This document shows, in pieces, positions 58,190 to 64,000 of a DNA stretch of 64,000 bases. The DNA is from Monoplex corrugatus (lineage: Eukaryota > Mollusca > Gastropoda > Littorinimorpha > Ranellidae): assembly GCA_030674185.1 (NCBI GenBank), contig CM060307.1:45170681-45234680 (forward strand). Direction: 5' to 3'. The translations under genes and the position numbers were made by a program. The notes beneath the pieces are model-generated. The model did no database searches and was not told the origin of the DNA. It was given only the letters and a program-made list of their open reading frames with translations. Position 1 is the first letter of the stretch; each line of letters begins with the position of its first letter.

Positions 58190-59195
58190 AGATAGACTAG
58201 TACATGAAGGAATCAAAATGTGTATTGTGTGTAGATAGATTAGTGTTTGATGGAATGAATATGTGTTTTCTTTGTAGATAGACTCGCACATGATGGAATC
58301 AGTGTGTGTATTGTTTGTAGATAGACTAGTATACGATGGAATGAATGTTTTCTTTGTAGATAGACTAGTACATGATGGAATCAAAATGTGTATTGTGTGA
58401 AGATAGGTGAATATTTGAAGGAATGAATGTGTTTTCTTTGTAGATAGACTAGTACATAATGGAATCAAAATGTGTTTTGTGTAGATAGATTAGTACATGA
58501 TGGAATCAAAATGTGTATTATGTGTAGACTAGTACATGATGAAATCAAAATGTGTATTGTGTGTAGATAGACTAATACATGATGGAATCAAAATATGTAT
58601 TGTGTAGATAGACTAATACATGATGGAATCAAAATGTGTATTATGTAGATAGACTAGTACATGGTGGAATCAAAATGTGTAGTGTGTGTAGATAGACTAG
58701 TACATGATGGAATCAAAATGTGTATTATGTGTAGACTAGTACATGATGAAATCAAAATGTGTATTGTGTGTAGATAGACTAATACATGATGGAATCAAAA
58801 CATGTTTTCTGTGTAGATAGACTAGTACATGATAGAATCAAAATGTGTGTATCTGTGTAGATAGACTAGTATATGGTGGAATCAAAATGTGTATGTCTGT
58901 GTAGATGGACTAGTATATTATGGCATCAAATGTCTGTTATGTGTAGATTGGTACATGATGGAATCAAAATATGTATTGTGTAGATAGACTAGTATATGAT
59001 GGAATCAAAATGTGTTTGTGTGTAGATAGACTAGTATATGATGGAATCAAAATGTGTGTTGTGTGTAGACTAGTACATGATGGAATCAAAATGTGTTTTT
59101 TTGTGTAGACAGACTAGTACATGATGGAATCAAAATGTGTTTTCTGTGTAGATAGACTAGTACATGATGGAATCAAAATGTGTTTTCTGTGTAGA
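58190..59195. repeat. Minisatellite B, right block
   Basis: Continuation of the array after the LINE insertion: about 25 units of 35 to 45 bp with the core AGACTAGTACATGATGGAAT. Units on this side are less regular, with TATTATGTGTAG and GTTTTCTGTGTAG variants. The array ends near 59195. Confidence 0.92.
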
Positions 59196-60084
59196 TTGAA
59201 CAGTATGTACATGTCACTCAGGGTCTGCATCCTTCTCTTTGGTTTGAAACTTAGGCATTGTTCACTGACTCAGAGAATAGCGCTAAGGCACATAAGGTCA
59301 AGTGCTTGAGGAATCTATTTTGTGTATCCTACCTTTAATGTCAGATCGCATGTATGGAAGAAAATCAGCACATTAGTGGGCCTGTAGGAACCTCTTCTGG
59401 CAACGTAGATGCAGTCATCTTGATTTGGTTGCATCACCTACTATGACACATTATCAAGACCATCTTTAGTTTCAAGGTACCAAATGGCCATTGCTAAGAT
59501 CAATAGAAGATGGACTAGTTGGCAGATGTCCAGGAGTGGACTGACCTCAGCTTGTCTGATCTATTTGCTGACAGATAGAGGATCCTTCTGGTGTTGTGTC
59601 CCATAGTTTCCCCAACAGTCAGACCATTTACAAGATTATATGACATGATGATATGATATGCTGAGTAACGTAGAAAAAGTAATCTTTCCTAACACAGTAA
59701 CTAAAATACTGCTGTGATGTTTTAATTTCCATAAATGAACAACAAGTTCAATTCATGGTTGATATTTTGGCAAAACATTTCATTGACTGAAGTCAAGACA
59801 TTGTTGGCTGCAGTTGATAGAAATTAGTAGAGCTGAAACAAAAGATCACAGGAGGTGAACAGAAGAAAACAAGCCAAACCAAAACACAACATCAGTTGAG
59901 CCTATCGTTACCTCCACCTTTGCTCCACATATACCAACATGACGGTAATAGACCTCACATGTCTTGTACTCGTATGACCATAGATGTCTTCAGCAAGCAA
60001 ACATTCTCTCATGCTGTGGCCTTATCAGTAACCTGATATAGCCCCACTCCAGCAGGCCTAAGATGAAAGTGAATGTCCAGTTGG
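59196..60084. other. Non-coding DNA, nothing recognised
   Basis: No gene-like frame, splice-paired exon or repeat could be supported. The next exon of the RRM gene was looked for here and not found. Confidence 0.4.
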
Positions 60085-60425
60085 TGACATACAGCCTGTG
60101 GCATCAGTGCATCCACAGCAGGTCCTCTTCATGAAGTTTGTGAAAGGTTCTAGAAGAATGTTTGCAGGATGCATGCCCATGTCAGTTGAAGGGCCTGTAT
60201 GTGATTGTCCAGGATGCAGATGGGTTGGCTGATATGAATCCGACGTCCCAGCTCATTCCATGCATGCTCGATAGGGGCTACATATCACAGGAGAGAGAAA
60301 ACCATGGCATAATGGGAATGTGTGCTTGTTGCAGACTGTCTGTGGTGACACAAAACACGTTAGGCCTAAAGTTGTCATGTTGGAAAGTATGAAATTCTTG
60401 TGCAGTGTGGAAAGTGGATGATGGT
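60085..60425 (-). pseudogene. Decayed Tc1-like transposase fragment
   Basis: Minus-strand reading gives FQHDNFRPNV (second catalytic Asp block of Tc1 DDE transposases, near 60390), then VTTDSLQQAHIPIMPWFSLS and, in shifted frames, SPIEHAWNELGRRIH (the third acidic residue block, near 60265) and a CTDATGG-like end near 60110. Stops and frameshifts are frequent. The N-terminal DNA-binding half and terminal inverted repeats are not seen. Confidence 0.7.
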
Positions 60426-60655
60426 GGGCTCAACTGTTGTTTTTGCTCCCCCTTACTTTTCATTTGATTTGTATATGTCTTTTATCATCTGTTGTCAAAA
60501 AGATTTTGACTTCAGTCAAGTTTTTTGTGTGTGTGTGCCAAAATTTTGATCATGAATTAAATTTCTGTTGTTTATAAAATTCAGAAATTAAAACATGGAA
60601 TCGGTATATCAGTTATTTTGTTTATAGTATTTGGTAACATGTTTGTATCGTTTAA

Positions 60656-60786
60656 CCCTTTGACTCTGACATTCCATCCACCAGCTGCAAAAACTTAAGA
60701 GTGAAGGAGTCAAAGGGTTAAGCTTTTCTTTACTAGCATGGTTGACAAAGCAGGATGCTGATGGACAGGGTGCAGGAGTCAAAGGG
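60656..60786. mobile_element. piggyBac-like MITE, short copy
   Basis: TTAA flanks at 60652-60655 and 60787-60790, ends CCCTTTGACTCT and AGGAGTCAAAGGG, and a further internal GTCAAAGGGTTAA at 60710-60721, so two right ends are present in series as in the copy at 28087-28274. Confidence 0.65.
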
Positions 60787-60859
60787 TTAATATATGTATG
60801 TCAAGTCGTGTTCTGTAATAACGTGTTGTGTTGCACTACAGTATATTGCTGTGTGAGAG

Positions 60860-61225
60860 ACTTGTCTGTCCCGCCGGTGCCGCCTTCACCTTCTGTCCGG
60901 CCGGTGCCGCCTTCACATTCTGTCCCGCCGGTGCCGCCTTCACCGTCTGTCCGGCCGGTGCCGCCTTCACCTTCTGTCCGGCCGGTGCCGCCTTCATCTT
61001 CTGTCCCGCCAGTGCCGCCTTCATCTTCTGTCCCACCGGCGCTGCCCTCATCTTCTGTCCCGCTGGTGCCGCCTTTGTCTTCTGTCCCGCTGGTGCCGCC
61101 TTCATCTTCTGTCCTGCGGGTGCCGCCTTTGTCTTCTGTCCCGTCGTTGCTGCCTTCATCTTCTGCCCCGCTGGTGTCGCCTTCATCTTCTGTCCCGTCG
61201 GTGCCGCCTTCATCTCCACCTCAGC
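60860..61225 (+). repeat. 27-bp minisatellite encoding a Pro/Ser-rich nonapeptide, about 13 units
   Basis: The unit CCGCCGGTGCCGCCTTCACC plus TTCTGTC translates as RPVPPSPSV-like nonapeptides that degenerate from left to right (PLVPPSSSV, RVPPLSSV). It is in frame with the LINE endonuclease immediately downstream. The period is a multiple of three, so all frames stay open; the Pro-Ser frame is favoured because it continues into a real domain. Confidence 0.85.
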
Positions 61226-64000
61226 CACCGCCATGTGACTCTGATAAACTAAAACTATGCCTTTTTAACACTCAGTCAACGTGCAAAGATGGCAAAGCCG
61301 ATGTCATTGCTGACTTCATCGCAGATGAGCATGTTGACATTGCTTTTATCACCGAAACATGGCTTAACCCCCTTGGTCATGAACCTATACATGCGAGTCT
61401 CACTCCGAGTGGTTACAGGCTTGCTTCTTTCCATCACTCATCCTGAAGTGGTGGTATCGCCATCCTCTACAACAACTCACTCCATTCCCGCCTATCTTTC
61501 TTGCAGTCTCTGCCTTTCTCCCATCCTTCTTTCGAGCACGTTGAAGTATCCTTCCAATCCACCCCTCACCCCATCATTTTCTCCTGTGTCTGTCGACCTC
61601 CACCTAGCTCTGCCAACAAGCTCACCACATCCACGTTTTTCTCTGACTTTGACCAACTACTTGACTACTACTGCCTCTTACCTGGAAATCTCATCATTCT
61701 AGGTGACATCAATGTCCACTATGACAACACTCACCATTATGACACAAGACATATCATCAATTCTCTGTCCAATCACAATATGACTCAACACATTTCTGAA
61801 CCAACCCATCAAAAAGGTCACATTCTTGACTGGATCATTTCTCGCTTAGTTCTTTCCACCCTCTAACTTCAGCCCTTCCATCTGACCACTCTGCAATTCT
61901 CTGTCCTCTTGACATTTCTCCTCCTTCCCGTACCACGCGCACAGTGACTCAATGCAATCTCAAATCTATCGACCTCTCCACATTTTCATCTGATGCCTCC
62001 TGTCTCCTTTCTGAAAGTCACATAACCTTGCCGATGAATTCTATACTACTCTCCACCATCTTCTGGACACTCATGCTCCAGCCACAACCCGTCTTTTACC
62101 TGAACGCCCCCCTACCCCCTGGCTCACTCATAAGATTGCCTGTGCAAAACGTGCCCGCTGCAGAGCAGAGCGCCGTTGGCGCAAATCCAAACTCACTGTA
62201 CATAGGCAACTTTTCCAAGCCTCTAAAACAAAAGTATCCACCCTCATTGCATCTGAAAAACAAGCTATTTCCAAACCAAAAACCTGAATGCCTCTTCTTC
62301 AAAAGAACTCTTTACAACCATGAATCATCTCCTTGGCACACGAAAAAGATTTACCTCTCCCAACAAAACACACAAATGAAGAACTCCCATCTGTATTCTC
62401 CAAGTATTTCACCACCAAAATACAAACTCTTCGTGACAGGCTTGACAGGACACCCTGTCAACCATGCCCACCTGACCCTTCCTTCTCTGGCACACCTCTT
62501 ACTACTTTTACCCCAGTCTCACAAGAAGAAATTCTCAACACAATCAGATCCATGTCGTTCAAAACCTGCAAACTGGATCCTCTTCCAGGTTCTCTCTACT
62601 CCGACTGTCTCCCTACTCTCCTCCCATTCATCACTGACATCATCAACACTTCTCTTCAAACTGGAACTGTCCCAGATGCTATTGTTCACCCTCTCCTCAA
62701 GAAATACAATTTAGACCCAAATGAACTGAAAAATTACCAGCCTATCTCTAATCTCTCTTTCTTGTCAAAACTGCTTGAAAAAGTTGTCCTCAACCAGCTG
62801 AACTCTCACATGTCTGCCAACAATCTCCTCAGTCCTTTCCAGTCAGCCTACCGCCAGTGCTATAGCACTGAAACTGCCCTACTACACATTCTCAACAATC
62901 TCCTCCTTGCAACTGATACTGGCAAAGTCTCTCTCCTCACACTCCTTGATCTGTCTGCAGCCTTTGATACCATTGATCATGGTATTCTCCTTTCTAGACT
63001 TCATCATACTTTTGGCATCTCTGACATTGCTCTCTCCTGGTTCACTTCATATCTATCAAACAGAAAACAAACTGTTCTCATCAATGGCACTTACTCTCAA
63101 CCTGTATACCTGACCTGTGGTGTTCCACAAGGATCTGTCCTTGGCCCTGTTCTTTTCACTCTTTACACCTCCCCCCTGTCCACCATCATCAACTCCCACT
63201 CTATAAAACACCACTTCTATGCTGATGACACCCAACTTCAAGACAGTGACTCACCTGACAATATACAGCGCCTCTTGACTCGCACCACTGAGTGTTACTC
63301 AGACATTAAGAACTGGATGACATACAATAAACTTCAGCTTAACGACGACAAGACAGAAGCTATCCTCATTGGCACCCGTCAGAAACTTTCTCAGCTGCCT
63401 CCTCTTTCTCTCCCATTATGTAACACATCAGTCCCAATTTCTGATTCAGCTAAAAACTTTGGTGTCTGCCTTGACTCTACCCTCTCCATGAACAACTTTG
63501 TTTCTCAAACTGCCAGATCATGCTACTATCACCTCCATCATATAAGCTTGATCAGGAAGTATCTCTCTGTCGAAACAACTGCAAAACTTGTTCTCTCCTT
63601 CATAATGTCTCGCATTTATTATTGCAATTCACTCCTGTCTGGTCTTCCTGCCTCCATTATTCACATCCTGCAGCGCATTCAAAACAATGCTGCACGCCTT
63701 GTACTCAAAAAGAAAAAAGCTGACCACATATCTCTTCTCCTGGCACAACTTCACTGGCTCCCTGTATCAAAGCGCATACAGTACAAACTAGACACCATGT
63801 GCTACAAAAGCCTCAATAACGCAGCCCCCGATTACCTGTCAAGCCTACTTGAGATCTATGTTCCCTCACGTACCCTCCGCTCTGCCTCCGATCCTCTGAC
63901 TTTTCGCTTTCCACGCACTAAGCTCAATACCTATGGTCCACGAGCTTTCTCTGTTTCTGGTCCACTCTCCTGGAATAAACTTCCTCTCTCAGTCCGTCAG
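61226..64000 (+). mobile_element. CR1/L2-like LINE, endonuclease and RT, runs off right edge
   Basis: The endonuclease starts KLKLCLFNTQST at about 61248, with VDIAFITETWL and, after a stop at 61444-61446, IAILYNN and a LIILGDINVHYD block. The linker around 62080-62300 is frameshifted. An RT frame open from about 62340 to the window end carries LPFITDIINTSLQTGTVPDA, LLDLSAAFDTIDH (motif A, about 62945), GVPQGSVLGPVLF (motif B), HFYADDTQLQ (motif C, about 63215), FGVCLDSTLSM, SCYYHLHHISLIRKYL and LLAQLHWLPVSKRIQYKL. It ends without a stop at WNKLPLSVRQ, just short of the usual C-terminus. Confidence 0.85.

Noticed and set aside
61944..62714. 256-codon plus-strand frame in the right-edge LINE
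   Set aside because: Wrong frame relative to the RT motifs; the true RT frame overlaps it and stays open to the window end.

Overview
The window looks like nuclear DNA from an invertebrate animal. A mollusc, perhaps a gastropod, is my best guess, but that is inference from general character and not from any diagnostic gene. Genes are split into exons with GT/AG introns. Long CA, CT, TG and GAT microsatellites are common, and several LINE families, piggyBac-like, pogo-like and Tc1-like DNA transposon remnants and large minisatellites fill most of the space. Nothing looks bacterial, and I found no intact tRNA or rRNA gene.

Layout. Positions 1-2878 hold the 5' half of an ankyrin-repeat gene on the minus strand: three exons whose splice phases agree, continuing beyond the left edge. 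A promoter-like intergenic region follows, with two RFX/X-box motifs (4308-4321 and 4354-4367) and a piggyBac-like MITE. The dominant structure is a head-to-tail tandem duplication of about 23.6 kb: copy 1 is 6130-29744 and copy 2 is 29745-53361. Each copy holds, in order, a CT/CA microsatellite block, an old LINE remnant, a 3'-terminal coding exon ending in a lysine/proline-rich tail, a 3.1-kb array of 34-bp repeats with a pogo-like MITE inside it, 257-bp repeats, a nested cluster of three LINEs, two exons encoding RNA-recognition motifs of PARP10/PARP14-like character, and a second minisatellite in which the right breakpoint lies. The copies differ almost only by one-base homopolymer indels and simple-repeat length. 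The duplication is therefore either extremely recent or an assembly duplicate.

From 53.4 kb to the right edge the second minisatellite continues. It is interrupted at 53769-58189 by a LINE (family A) with an inverted 5' end, which itself contains a younger, largely intact but 5'-truncated LINE (family B). After the array ends near 59.2 kb there is a decayed Tc1-like transposase, another piggyBac-like MITE and a CR1/L2-like LINE. That LINE has a 27-bp proline-rich repeat fused in frame ahead of its endonuclease, and it runs off the window.

How it fits together. The host genes are the minus-strand ankyrin gene and a plus-strand tandem-RRM gene. The two RRM exons are each phase 1 at both ends and a multiple of three long. 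The duplicated pair could therefore be spliced as an in-frame extension, or could join the duplicated terminal exon, also phase 1, to give a shorter protein. All remaining long reading frames I would defend belong to retrotransposons. LINE class names are given by general resemblance of endonuclease and RT motifs, without database comparison.
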